64,000 bases of DNA from Siniperca chuatsi. Lineage: Eukaryota; Chordata; Actinopteri; Centrarchiformes; Sinipercidae. Of the stretch, positions 53,351 to 64,000 are shown piece by piece. The DNA lies in the NCBI RefSeq assembly GCF_020085105.1, contig NC_058062.1:1760001-1824000 (forward strand), given 5' to 3'. Made by a program: the position numbers and the translations under genes. A model generated the notes under the pieces. That model did no database searches, was not told where the DNA came from, and saw only the letters and a list, made by a program, of their open reading frames with translations. Each line of letters begins with the position of its first letter. Position 1 is the first letter of the stretch.

Positions 53351-55426
53351 AGACACTCATGAAGATCAATTCAACTTGAACCCACACGTGCATTTTACTG
53401 CCTTTTTAATACAGTAGGAACGAGGCTCTATGCATCAAGTACAATCAATATGCACAGCCACAGGAAATGTGTCACCAAGGTAGCTACAAATTACAATTTA
53501 CCTTTTAAAAGAATTACAAATGAGCATCCAGTTTAAGAGCAAAGACCATATGAAGCTATGCACATTCAATGTTCATGGGGAATATCTACACAAACAAGTA
53601 TTCGTCTGCCTTTATCAGCTATATAAAAGTGTTATGTACATGATGGCCCATCTGAAACGGCTGCTCCCCCTGTCCGGTTAGGTTTCCCTGCTCCGAGGAA
53701 TCTGACAAAAAGGCAAACTGGAGACTGTTTAGTAATAAATTAGGGAACAAACTGAGATAAGTCGTGTTATCTTACTCGAGGTCAGTTTCCTCGTTATAAA
53801 CAAACACTGATATCGTGGAATATAAATGATCTAAAAACAGCAGAAGCGTTACAGAATGATGACAGGCTGTTGAAAATTAAAACAATGACATGATGTCAAA
53901 CACAAAACAGCTAACTGCTAAGCCATATGAATAAAAATACACATTGATTTTCCAATTTTCCTACTTAATGAATGAGCTGAGGTTTCCTTATTCTCTTATC
54001 CGCAGTCTCTTCCCTGCTGAGACTCATCTGTACAGCATGTACAGTCAGTGTGTGTCTCTCAGCGCGACAGGTGGCAGGTGAGCTGCTTAACGCCGCTGAT
54101 GGAGCTGGGCGTCACAGATACAAAAACAAAACAAAAAAAGGTCAGAAAAGGCCGCTGACGGAGGAGGGAAGACGACTTCCGCGGCAGCTCGTCCGGGTCT
54201 GCGTCCACGTTTGTTCACAACAAACCTGGAAAGTGAAAACAAAAAGCAGGTAAATGTCATAATAAACCAAGAACAGTTCAAATGTGTTCCAACTCATACT
54301 GAGGCTTTTATTTCAGATTTATTAACACAACATTACTGCTTTTACTGTAATAGTTTTCCAGTGGTTATGTGTGGAATTAGCTGCAGAAGTGTAGCTTTAG
54401 ATTTACAGTTCAGCGACTCTCCGGTCTCCACCAGACAGGTGCATCGTACACGATCAGGTGCTTCGATTACATTCCCCAAACTAACTGTTTACGTTCTTTC
54501 ATTTACTTTGTGATACAGAGCGACGCCTTCCCCATTTTGTCATTACTAAATAAGCTGCTGCTGTGCGGAGCGGAGGTCACAGCGAGCAGGTGTGCTGACG
54601 TCTTTATTAAATGTGTGTTAGTGAAAAGCAGCAGAGTCTTTTTCCAAATTGCTTCATGTTGTCTTCACTTTTAAAACACCGACATCAGACACTTGTAGTT
54701 CTTGTTGTAGTCTTGATGCAGTTACGCGCACTATCCCTTAACACAGAACTACAAATCTCCCTTAACAGCGATCCTTCAAGCCCGCAGAGGTTTGAGTGTG
54801 TCATACTGATTTAGCATTGCACTCCATCACTGTTGGACTTACGATGGACGAAAAGATCCAAATCCCTGCAGCAGAACCAGAGATATCGTCTTTTATTCCA
54901 CACCTTCTTAGTAAAACATGGCGCCTACATTACCCACAATGCAACTGAAGTAGCACTAACGTAGCCTGCAGCCTGCAGCAGAGACGAGCAGCAGCCGCAG
55001 AGGTCTGCTGAGCTCGCGGCTTTCTAACGCCACACCAACACGTTTGTTTCGTCTTCAAACTCGTCGTCTTCGGCCCCGAGCGACGCCGACTCGAGCGACA
55101 TCACTTGAGGACATTTATCAGACGCTCCCCTCTGGAGACGCCGAAGGCTTTAAATACGACTTGTTCCACATATGCAGCCCAACACCTGGAAAAACGCGCT
55201 GAGGTGGGAGAGCAGTGCGCTTCCCCTTTAAGAGTATCAGTTTAAAGGAAAAACAAACAGACGAACATGTTTGTACAGACTAATAGTTCACACACACCTG
55301 GACTGGATGCTGTCTTCCTCTCCTCCGTGAGTCCTCGTTTGCCTTTGCCTCAAACCCCCAGCCTCCCTCCCCAGCCCCACCCGCCCCCCCCCCATCCCCA
55401 GCTCCCCCCCTCGCCCTCCCAGCGTG
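53351..55426. other. nlk-maz interval, probably maz 3'UTR in part
   Basis: This lies after the maz stop codon on the minus strand and before the nlk upstream region. No coding exon, RNA gene or clear repeat is recognised. A C-rich stretch at 55360-55420 borders the maz stop. Confidence 0.4.
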
Positions 55427-56297
55427 CTAGCTGTGGGGCTGGGGGGCAATACTGGAGCAGTCAGTTACCAGCAGTCCCACTGTGCTAGCGCTGGACACAG
55501 TGACAGCCACGCTGGTGGTGCCCACGGGGCCCGCGCTCGTCGGGTCGGGGCCGGGGTCGACCTGGTTGGCGTGGGTGCCCATGTGACCCTGGAGCTGCGT
55601 GGCCGTCTTGCACTGCACCCCGCACAGCTGGCAGAGCAGCACGCCGCCGGCCCCCGTCCCACCGAAGCCCCCCCGCGCCCCGCCGCTCTCCTTCCACTCC
55701 TGGCCGTGGTGCTTCTGGGCGTGGACACGCAGGTAGGTGAGGGTGGTGAAGCCTGGAAAACAGACACAAACACCCCTAATATATATATATGTGCTTTTTG
55801 GGAAAGTTATTTATGTTTTGCCTATTTTATTTATATACACAAATACTTATTAATGTATATAATGTATGTTTTCTTGTGGTTACTGTTGTTGTCCGTTACT
55901 TTTTTAAGCTGCAGGTCTCCCTGCCGGGTCGTACCTGCTTAAATGTGGGTTAAATAAAAAAATAAAAGTACTTCCTCACATATTGCAGAACCACATGTAT
56001 GATGATATCACCTGGTCAGGTGAGTTATCCTCTGATTCCAGTGGTGGAACGTAACTGAGTACATTTACTCAAGTACTGTACCTGAGTATTTCCATTTTAT
56101 GTTAATTTATATTTCTACTGATAAAATTTAGTTACTAGTTACTTTACAGATTGATGTTTAATACAAAATATTACTAACAAATAAACTATCATATATTATC
56201 ATAGATTAAGATACACAGCAGTACATAAAATAATCAAAATGAGCTCCACCTTTACAAGCTGCAACATTACAGTGATGCATATTTTAATCAATGATAA

Positions 56298-56373
<76 letters not shown>

Positions 56374-59300
56374 CTGCATAATGAGTACTTTTACTTTTGG
56401 TACTTTGAGTATATTTTGATGCTAATCTTTTTGTACTTTTACTCAAGTAAAATCTTGAATGTGCCAGAGTATTTCTACACTGTGGTGTTGGTACTTTTAC
56501 TGCAGTGAAAGCTCGGAGTGCTTCCTCCGCTGCTCGTGGGTAAACCGGATCAGTTTTTCGAGGGGGCACTGAGGCCCGGCTGAGCTGTGAGAAACCACGA
56601 CCACTCGAGCCACCTCGCCTGCTGCGAGTCTCTGTCCACGGCACGGCGAGGTGAAAGGTGTCGACGACGCGTTGGACGTGTGCTGGTTCTGTGTAAACCG
56701 CAGTTCAGTCCGTCATGTGCAGCTCTTCTTCTAACAGCTCACTGCGACTGTCTCTGCTTTCAGTTTTACTGCCTTTAATATCTAAAGCTGATCCACTGAC
56801 TCAATAGTGCAGAAAATGTCTCATATCCTATTACGTAGACCTGTTTTTACTGAAGAAGAGCACCACTAAAGCAGCTCCGCAAACTCTGCATTAAACACAC
56901 TGCCTGTCTTACAGCTTCTTCACGATAAAAGCCTCCCGTTTGTTTGCTGGTGCAACGCTTTAAATGTGAAGCAGCAGTTGCAGGACGTGTTGTGTTTGCA
57001 TCAGCAGTAAGCGGACACAGCTCTGATACGGCTGAAAGTGATCAGTAAAATAAAGCTGATAGTACAAACAGGAAGTGAAACTAAACTCCGAACCCTCAGA
57101 GACTCAGTTAGAAGCCACAAACCTGAGAGCTGAAACTTCCTCTCTGGTCACCAGCACAGACACTATTAATCAATGCTATCAATATTGCCGCACCAACATG
57201 AATTTGCAGGCGCGCTGCGACGCCGCTGCGACTTACTGCGGTTGCACAGGTGGCAGGCGTGGTGCTGCGACTGGTTGTGGACCCTCATGTGGTCGGTGAT
57301 GTACGCAGCAGACAGCAGCTTCCCACAGATGTGGCACGGCACCTTCTCCTCGTGGCGGATCAGGTGGGCGCGGAGACGATCCCGCGTGGCAAACGCTGAC
57401 GTGCACGTCTGGGCAAAACAAGAAGACACGCGTCAATAACATGTAGCGAAGACAAAATCACAACGTGTGAGGAAATAAATACAACGAGCAATATGGATAA
57501 AATCTATCATGGTATAGATCATGCTTTAATCGTGATGTTATCTATCATGATATATAAATATGCTACAAACTCTGTGTGTAGACAAAATAAACACACAGGG
57601 ACGTCTGTTTTCTGGCTAATCGAGAGACTTAAACACCTGAAAAATCAAGCTATTTCATCACACTGAAGATATCGCCTTAAAGCACACCGGCTCGCTGATT
57701 TGCCACATTGCCCTTCGTGACCTAATGCAACCAGAGATATGAAAGATAAACTCTTCGATACGCACAGTACAGAAAGATCTGACAGCTGAGACGTTTTCAT
57801 CGTCTCGCAGTGTGTATTGTCATATAGCCAATAATAATAATAATAATTATAACCACAAGGGAAGTTTTGTAAACACAAAAACAAAACTGCAGCATTAATA
57901 GTCATAAAGAAGCAACGCTGATTGATTGATTTCTTCTAAATGTCAAATAAATGACTTCCCATGTTTGTAATATTTCATTTCCTCTTACAGTACTTCAGTT
58001 CTGTTTTGGCTTTTTAAAGTCTTTTACTTGTATGTGTTATACATATGGCTTTCTTTATTCACTTCTGTTTGTTTGCGATGAACGTCTTTGCATTTCTGTG
58101 CAGCTTAATATCGACACACCACAGCTCAGAAGATTATTCTGGCTCGCTCTGAGTTTGATTTTTATTCAAAACAGATCTGGTCCATCATTATCATAATCAT
58201 CATTGTCCAGTGTTTCACGGTCTATATGATTCACAAACCCATATTGGCTGAACTCCAGTAAAGAGACAGATGAAGACGTTACCGTGCACTTGAACGGTCT
58301 CTCTGTAGAGTGCACCTGTCGGACGTGGCTGTTGAGGTGGTCCGGGCTGCAAAAAACAAAATGAGTTACTCCCAAATAGCTCATCGTGTATTAACTTAAA
58401 GCCACTATGTGAAGAATTAAATGTTGCTCGGCAGGTTTATGATGCTGCTCGGTGAGGAGAGCGAGGGCGTGGGCCGAGGTTTGTACCGAGAGAAGGCCTT
58501 GGCGCAGTGAGGGCAGATGTAGGGTTTCTCCACGCCGCCCTGGTGCGAGCGCACATGATAGCTCATTCTGTCTTTCCTCTTGAAGCGCTGCTGGCAGATG
58601 GGGCAGGAGTAGGGCTTCTCGTCTGAGTGGGACAGACGGTGACGGTTGAGGTGGTAGACGTCTCTGAAGGCCTTTCCACAGGCCTCGCAGGCGTGGTTCT
58701 TCCTCACCTGGTTGGGGTTGGGGTTGGGGTTTGGATTCTGTGGAGCAGCAGCAGCACACAAGTTACGAAGCTCTGTCCACCCGTCTCACTCGTCTGGCTC
58801 TCAGTCAGAGCCGGGAGATATAGAAGACATAAAACGACACCAGAGAAGCTAAACAGCAAAGGCAGTAAGTAAGAAATCTACACAATTTGGTTTTCTTCAT
58901 TTTCAAGATGCTGGTAACTCGTTCTGAACGAGCTTCTCTCTATATGGGTTTAGCTCGCTGCTTATTCTGTGCAGCGTTAATATTATATAATAACATTAAT
59001 AAAGTAACGATGTCCTGAGTCAGTTTGCCTTTTTTGATTAAAATTCAAGCCAGACGTTTTCGTCAGAGAGCGACAGCTGTCAAACAGCGAAACTGAACCA
59101 TGAAATAAATAAAGTGCAGGAGTCGGCGTTCTGTAGGTGAACGTCCTCTCTACACGACTTATTACAGGAAACCGCCAAAGCAAAGCGGTGACAGAAACCT
59201 TAGCTTTTCTAAACTGATTTACTCATTTCACGCATAAAATGTAGAAAGATAAATAATTAAATAAATGTTGGATCATAAAATGTGGTCAGGACATTCAGAA

Positions 59301-62300
59301 ATGAAAGTCCGATACCTGCGCCAGTCCAGACATGACGGACCGTTTATGGGATGTTTATGTTACAAATCATATCTAAAATATGCTAAAATAAATAAGGATA
59401 AGACGGATAAATATTTTCTCACAACTTATTGTCAGTTTTATATTTATGATTCTTGACGTGCAGTACTTGCTCTTATCTTTCTTTGTATTTTCTACTTACT
59501 GTGTTTGGTGCACAGCGATTGGCTGGTTTGTGTGAGCCTCGCTGGCGATGAAGCTCTGACACGGGAAACAAGAACAAACCTGCAGTGTCGTGTTCTCGGC
59601 CTGCGCCGCACACTGAACTGCCTGCATACGTATTCCGCTCACTCGCCAGCGAACCCACCTGCTCCATGGAGCCCACGACGACAACAGCTGCCTGGATGGG
59701 TTGAGGCGGCGCAGCCATGGTTACGGTTGCCGGGGCGATGGACACAGAGACGGGCTGGCTCTCTTGGTTGGCGTGCTGGCCGGGCTGGGGGAGGGTCTCC
59801 GGGGCGGCGGTGGGAGGAGGGGGAGGGAGAGGCTGGGAGGGCAGGGTGAGGTGGAGGAGGGAGAGAGGGATCGACTGCTTCTCCACCCGCCCGGCCTTCC
59901 CCCCGTCCTCCTTCTCCCGGGCGACGCGGTCCTTCATCTTGATGCCCGTGTGCACCGACTGGTGCCGCCGCAGGTTGTAGCTGTTCTTGAACTCCTTGTT
60001 GCAGGTGGCGCAGATGTGGGCCGGCCGGCTCGGCTTGGTGAGCGGTTTGACTGACGGACACAGCGGAGGGTCAAAATGTCACGTTCACAGTTTACTTTTA
60101 GATTTATTAGAATTAATAAATCGGCGCATTTTCATACAAATTAACGTCCGTTTTGTGGCTCTGCATCACTGCCTGATACAACGGGACGATGTTTCTGGCT
60201 GCGGGGGAAAGAACGTTTAAAGAAGAAACATTTACAAAATACATTTTCCCATTTAATGATTAGTGTTGGGGGCCTCCAGGTGCGCTCGTGGCTCAGGTGT
60301 ATCACATATAATCCCCCCCACTACAGTTCCCGTCTGTCCACACCGTCAAACTAAGCAAAAACGCCAAATAATTCATCTAAAAATAAACTATATTAAATAC
60401 TTTGCAGAACTTACGCAACAGGAGAATTCAATGTTTTCTTCTCGGTCTGCAAACAATTATTATTTTCCTTATCGACCAATCGGCTGCTTACTTTCTCAAT
60501 TAATCATTTTGTCTTTAAAAATGTCCAACAGTCCAAACGCCACAGATATTCAGTTTATATGACAAATCAAATCCTCACCTTTTGTGTATCTGGAACCAAA
60601 GAATGTTTAGTATTTTTGCTTAAAATATGAATAAAAACGATTAATCGACTAATCGTTGCAGCTCTGTTTTAAACTATTCGATGCGGATCAGGATCCCAAC
60701 AAATGACACTTATTTGGTTAACACTAACACTTCACTCGTTTCCCTCTAAGCTTCGCGTCCTCTCCGATCAATTAGAAACTGATCAATAGTTTCCCTAAAG
60801 AGTTTCCCTACGGGGATCAATAAAGTATTTCGGATTCTGAATATATTGACAGGCTGAATTTGCCGGCAGATAGAGCTGCAACGATTAAATGATTAGTTGT
60901 CAACTATTAAATTAAATCGCCAACTGTTTTATCGATTAATAGGTTTAGATCATTTTTTAAAGAAAATAAAAAGTCGACATTTTTCTGATTCCGGCTTCTC
61001 GAACGTGAATATTTCCGGGCGTCTTCCCTCGTCTGCGACAGTGAACTCAACTTCTTTGGGTCATCTTGGGCTTCGGGAAACGCTGATCAACATTTCCCAC
61101 CATTTTCTGGACCAAACAACTAATCGATTAACTGAGAAAATGATCGACAGATGAATCGACCACGCAAAATAAGCTGCAGCACTATTGGCAGATACGCTGC
61201 GTTTTCCTGGATATTTGATTATTATTTTTCTTGTTTTATTTGTTATTATTAAAATAATAATAATCTAAAAATAATATTAAAGTTTACAGTTTTATTTATT
61301 GTTATTGTCATCTTTGATTTTTAGCTCTGCAGTGATAAATGCTTTCTTAGTGCACGTCCTTGTTTATGTTCATGTATCATCATTTTTTTTTAAAAGTGCA
61401 GCACTCCCGTCTTTACTCAAACAGTGTCTTGGTATAAATCCAGCCCCCTCCCTCCAGGCAGCGGCTCCTCGCTCAGGGCGGCGGTGTCGACGGTGGACGG
61501 CGGCGTGCCGATGTGCTCTGCTGGAGGACTCTGGGCGGAGCCGGTCAGCTCGGGCAGCAGCTCGGACTGAAGAGGCGTCTCGGGCTGGCTCGGAGCCGGC
61601 GCCGTCTGCACAATCAATCACAGAAAGAACACGTCACGGCTTTGGTCCACTGATCAATTTATTGGATCCCACCAGGGTTATGGATCAAAGTGCTGTGGAC
61701 CGACTGGCCTCAGATTCTTTAAACAACATCTTTAAATCTACTTCAGATTAAAAAGGTACCTCGCTGGGTAAAGGCTTGTGTCCTACAGGTGAAACAATCA
61801 GTCCACTAATTGATTATTGAACTATTCTGATCATCGGTTAAGTTCATTTTCACGCAGAAATGTGAAACATTCTCTGGTCCAGCTTCTCAGACGAGAGGAT
61901 TGTAGACTAAAGACTTTTAGAGGGTCTCCGGGAAACTGAGGCTCACATTTCTCACCATTTCCTGGCGTCTTATTGACCAAACAGTAAATCAATTACTTGA
62001 GAAAATAATCTGCAGATTAACGGATGATAATAATAATAATAATAATAATAATAATTCTTAGTTGCATCACTGCTCTGTCAATATCTAAGTTGGGACTCAT
62101 AAGAACCAAGGCTAGATTATCAACCAGGCAACTACCCCAGGGGCCCCAGACCTCCAGGAGGTCGTCCAGGGGCCCCAGACCTCCAGGAGGTCGTCCAGGG
62201 GCCCCAGACCTCCAGGTTCATTGCGTGTCAATTAGTTGCACATAATTTACTTACAAATCTTTTAAGAAATTTCCAATACCAAGGTACAATATCACTACTG

Positions 62301-63000
62301 TGCCCCCTAACATGTATATATATATATATATATATATATTTATTTTCACCTGTAGGCCCTGTCACCTTCAAGTGCACCGTGTGAGCTCAACAAAACTTTA
62401 AATAATGGACGTATTAAAACATGACAGGGCCTCAACATTCAGTCACAACGAAGGAGCTGCGCATTTCAGCTGTGGTTGATTTTGTATTTCAGTGATGCAT
62501 GTTCACAAACAAATTCACAATTAATCAAATTACCCCCAACACATACACATGGTGAGCCCGGGGGGGGCGGCTTCTGGGACCCCCGAGGGTCTGGGGGCCT
62601 TGGGGCAGTAGCCTGCCTTGCCCAGGTGGTAATCCAGCCCTGCTAAGAGGTTAATCTGGACCTGATTAGAAGATTTACATTATTAATAAACATCCAAACA
62701 TTAAGGTGTGTGTGTGTGTGTGTGTGTGGGGGTAAAAGTAAAAATCCACCTCAGGAATGAAAGCATGAGGTAGGCAACATGTCTGGGTGCACCTGTGAGG
62801 GAAGACCAAACCAAAAGCCAGCTTCACACTGACCCCTCTGTGACCTCCTCCATATTTTACCCCCTTAACCCCATGCAGAAATGTCACCCCCACCCCCACC
62901 CCCTTTTTTTTTATTCCTCCCCTCCTCCCCAAACCACAAAGCAGCTCCAGCATCAATTAAGACTTACCTGAAAGAGGAAATTACTCCACGACGTATCCAT
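55427..63000 (-). CDS. maz: MYC-associated zinc finger protein (MAZ), 7 exons
   Basis: This is a nuclear C2H2 factor that binds GC-rich G-run sites and acts in promoter and insulator control. Exons are 63000-62968 (MDTSWSNFLFQ), about 61605-61420, 60050-59659, 58737-58487, 58346-58283, 57408-57237 and 55752-55427. Exon 2 contains STVDTAAL, as in human MAZ. Eight fingers are visible: CATCNKEFKNSYNLRRH, CEACGKAFRDVYHLNRH, CPICQQRFKRKDRMSYH, CPHCAKAFSRPDHLNSH, CTTCTSAFATRDRLRAH, CHICGKLLSAAYITDH, CHLCNRSFTTLTYLRVH and CQLCGVQCKTATQLQGH. Exons 3-7 join in phase and end in APQPHS. Exon 4 opens with an Asn-Pro repeat. The exon 2/3 junction is unresolved: exon 3 needs one base from exon 2, but the frame meets TGA at 61419-61417, right beside a GTAAAG donor. 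A missed small exon or a sequence error is possible. VEZF1 is the close alternative, but STVDTAAL and the last two fingers favour MAZ. Confidence 0.88.
56040..56530. repeat. Dispersed 'aagtacttttac' repeat with (TA)n tract
   Basis: 'cagtggtggaacgtaactga' lies at one end and 'cagtgaaagctcggagtgct' at the other. A (TA)n run of about 68 bp spans 56300-56368, in place of the short 'ataatatattat' of other copies. It lies in the last maz intron. Confidence 0.75.
56531..57236. other. Rest of last maz intron
   Basis: No feature is recognised. Confidence 0.4.
60430..60685 (+). repeat. Dispersed AT-rich repeat (gctgcaacgatta family)
   Basis: Ends in 'aaaacgattaatcgactaat' then 'cgttgcagctctg'. It lies in the maz intron between exons 2 and 3. 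Confidence 0.55.
60800..60845 (+). repeat. LINE-type 3' tail
   Basis: 'ccctacggggatcaataaag' then 'tatttcggattctgaat', a close match to 45.85 kb. Confidence 0.45.
60868..61190 (+). repeat. Dispersed AT-rich repeat (gctgcaacgatta family)
   Basis: Starts 'agagctgcaacgattaaatg', carries 'aacttctttgggtcatcttg' and ends 'agatgaatcgaccacgcaaa'. The plus-strand orientation is read from the 'gagctgcaacgatta' end. Confidence 0.6.
61790..62060 (+). repeat. Dispersed AT-rich repeat copy plus (AAT)n
   Basis: 'ctaattgattattgaactat' to 'tctgcagattaacggatgat', followed by about nine AAT triplets at 62027-62053. Confidence 0.55.
62137..62216 (+). repeat. 29-bp tandem repeat, three units
   Basis: The unit is 'ccaggggccccagacctcca' plus 'ggaggtcgt', two full copies and a partial third. 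It lies in maz intron 1 and contains the GGGGCCCC palindrome in each unit. Confidence 0.85.
62705..62728. repeat. (GT)n microsatellite
   Basis: About 11 GT units in maz intron 1. A (TA)n run lies at 62316-62340. Confidence 0.8.
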
Positions 63001-64000
63001 CCTGAACTGCAGGGACTCCAAGCTAACCAGCCCGGGACCGAAGAGGGGAGGGAGGAGGGCACCGGAGCCCGGGAAGAAAGGCTCCAACGGCTGCTATGAA
63101 AACACAACCCGAGGCCTGTACCGCAGCTCTTCTCTACCTGCCCGGGTTAATCAATGGAAATATATAATGGCATCGGACGATGTTTAGCTTAAAAGTTAGT
63201 GATTAGGCTGCTATGAGTTATGAATTAATATGAAAATCTGTTGGCAATATACAGGCACTGACAAGATGATTTTGTAAATGCGACAAAATGGTTGGTATCA
63301 TGCTTCCCTTAATGGTGCGTTTTTTTTTTATATAATTTGCTTATGTCTACTGTAATAAAATCTGGTGAATTGCATGCAAAATAGAGATCTTTTTTTATAT
63401 ATATATATACAGCAGATGAGTAGGATGTAGTCGAAACGTTGCTAATAATAGTCAGCAGCTGTTCATGAGTTCATTTATTTGCGATAGCTCCGAGAAGGCC
63501 GCAGCGTCGGGTCCAAAGCCTCGGCGTTGCGTACAGCTCGTCCCCTAACTAGAGCGCTCCTGGTCGGCCGCGGTCCATGGCTCCGCCTCGGTGTTTCAAT
63601 CGACAGGATGACATCTTTCTCTTTTTTTCAAATTCTCTCCCTCTCGCCCTCCCTCCCTCTCTGTCTTTCTTCCTTTTCTTTTTTTATGTCTCTCTTCTTC
63701 ACCCCCTCTGTCCCTCTCTGCTTTAAAGGGAAAGTATTTTGTGTATGCACCCTCCTCGCGGACCCCGTCTCGTCTCGTGCCGTCCCTCGCGCCCCCGCCG
63801 CCGCCGCCGCTTCACGGTAGGCCGACAAATAATGAAATCTGACATTTATAGAAGCAGCTCGGCCGTTAATACCCCCCCCCGCTTCGCTTTAAAGAAAACG
63901 ATCCACCGGCAAAACACACGTCCAGACCCCGCTCACCGGGCGCACCAAACTCTTAGCTTAAAATGGTGTCGGGTTTAGCTAAAACAAGGCTTTATCCTCG
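63001..64000. promoter_or_regulatory. maz upstream region, GC-rich in parts
   Basis: Positions 63001-63110 are probably the maz 5'UTR on the minus strand. Positions 63480-63620 and 63760-63960 are CpG-rich, with a GCC-triplet run at 63793-63809. Such blocks suggest a promoter, either an upstream maz promoter or that of a gene to the right of the window. No coding exon is recognised. Confidence 0.4.

Noticed and set aside
63739-63978. 79-residue plus-strand frame at the right edge
   Set aside because: It runs through a GCC-triplet and CpG-rich region with no domain similarity. More likely non-coding promoter or 5'UTR sequence.

Overview
The window is vertebrate nuclear DNA, almost certainly from a teleost fish. 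It has multi-exon genes with GT-AG introns, very abundant simple repeats, and dispersed fish-type repeats. The four protein families present (SH2B1, inducible HSP70, TLCD3B, NLK, MAZ) are all animal families. No bacterial, viral or CRISPR features are seen. SH2B1, TLCD3B and MAZ all lie in human 16p11.2, so the window looks like a compressed fish counterpart of that region, with nlk and an hsp70 pair placed among those genes.

Layout, left to right. sh2b1 (minus strand, coding 1554-10331, eight coding exons) is a JAK2/receptor-kinase adaptor with dimerisation, PH and SH2 domains and the conserved NQYSF tail. Positions 10.3-13.9 kb are its 5' flank plus repeats. Positions 13.98-21.44 kb form an imperfect inverted duplication of a heat-inducible, coding-intronless hsp70. 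The left copy (minus, 14672-16591) is intact. The right copy (plus, 18828-20744) carries four small indels clustered in about 480 bp that break its frame but sum to -3. The promoters (TATA box, heat-shock element) and the 331-bp 5'UTR introns are conserved in both arms, and a non-LTR retrotransposon 3' end sits at the outer ends. A third, degenerate 3'-flank remnant follows at 21.5-22.0 kb. Positions 22.6-23.9 kb are simple repeats.

tlcd3b (minus, coding 24701-33724, six exons) encodes a TLC-domain membrane protein linked to ceramide metabolism. Its introns hold an inverted pair of dispersed elements, a CA/TG tract that directly abuts an exon, and a roughly 1-kb element with terminal inverted repeats. 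Positions 34-43 kb are repeat-rich, with fragments of LINE reverse transcriptase and a roughly 480-bp GAA-type tract. nlk (minus, coding 43352-52074, eleven exons, nlk1-like) encodes Nemo-like kinase. One of its introns has a 32-bp tandem array. maz (minus, 55427-63000) encodes a C2H2 factor with eight fingers; every exon could be placed except the exon 2/3 junction. The last kilobase is the GC-rich upstream region of maz.

All five intact genes or gene models apart from the right hsp70 copy are on the minus strand. They are separate eukaryotic transcription units with no sign of operon-like co-operation. I do not see a convincing new biological system. The most unusual structures are the hsp70 inverted pair with its clustered frame-restoring indels, the tandem array of splice-acceptor-like units inside nlk, and the TG tract serving as the 3' end of a tlcd3b intron.
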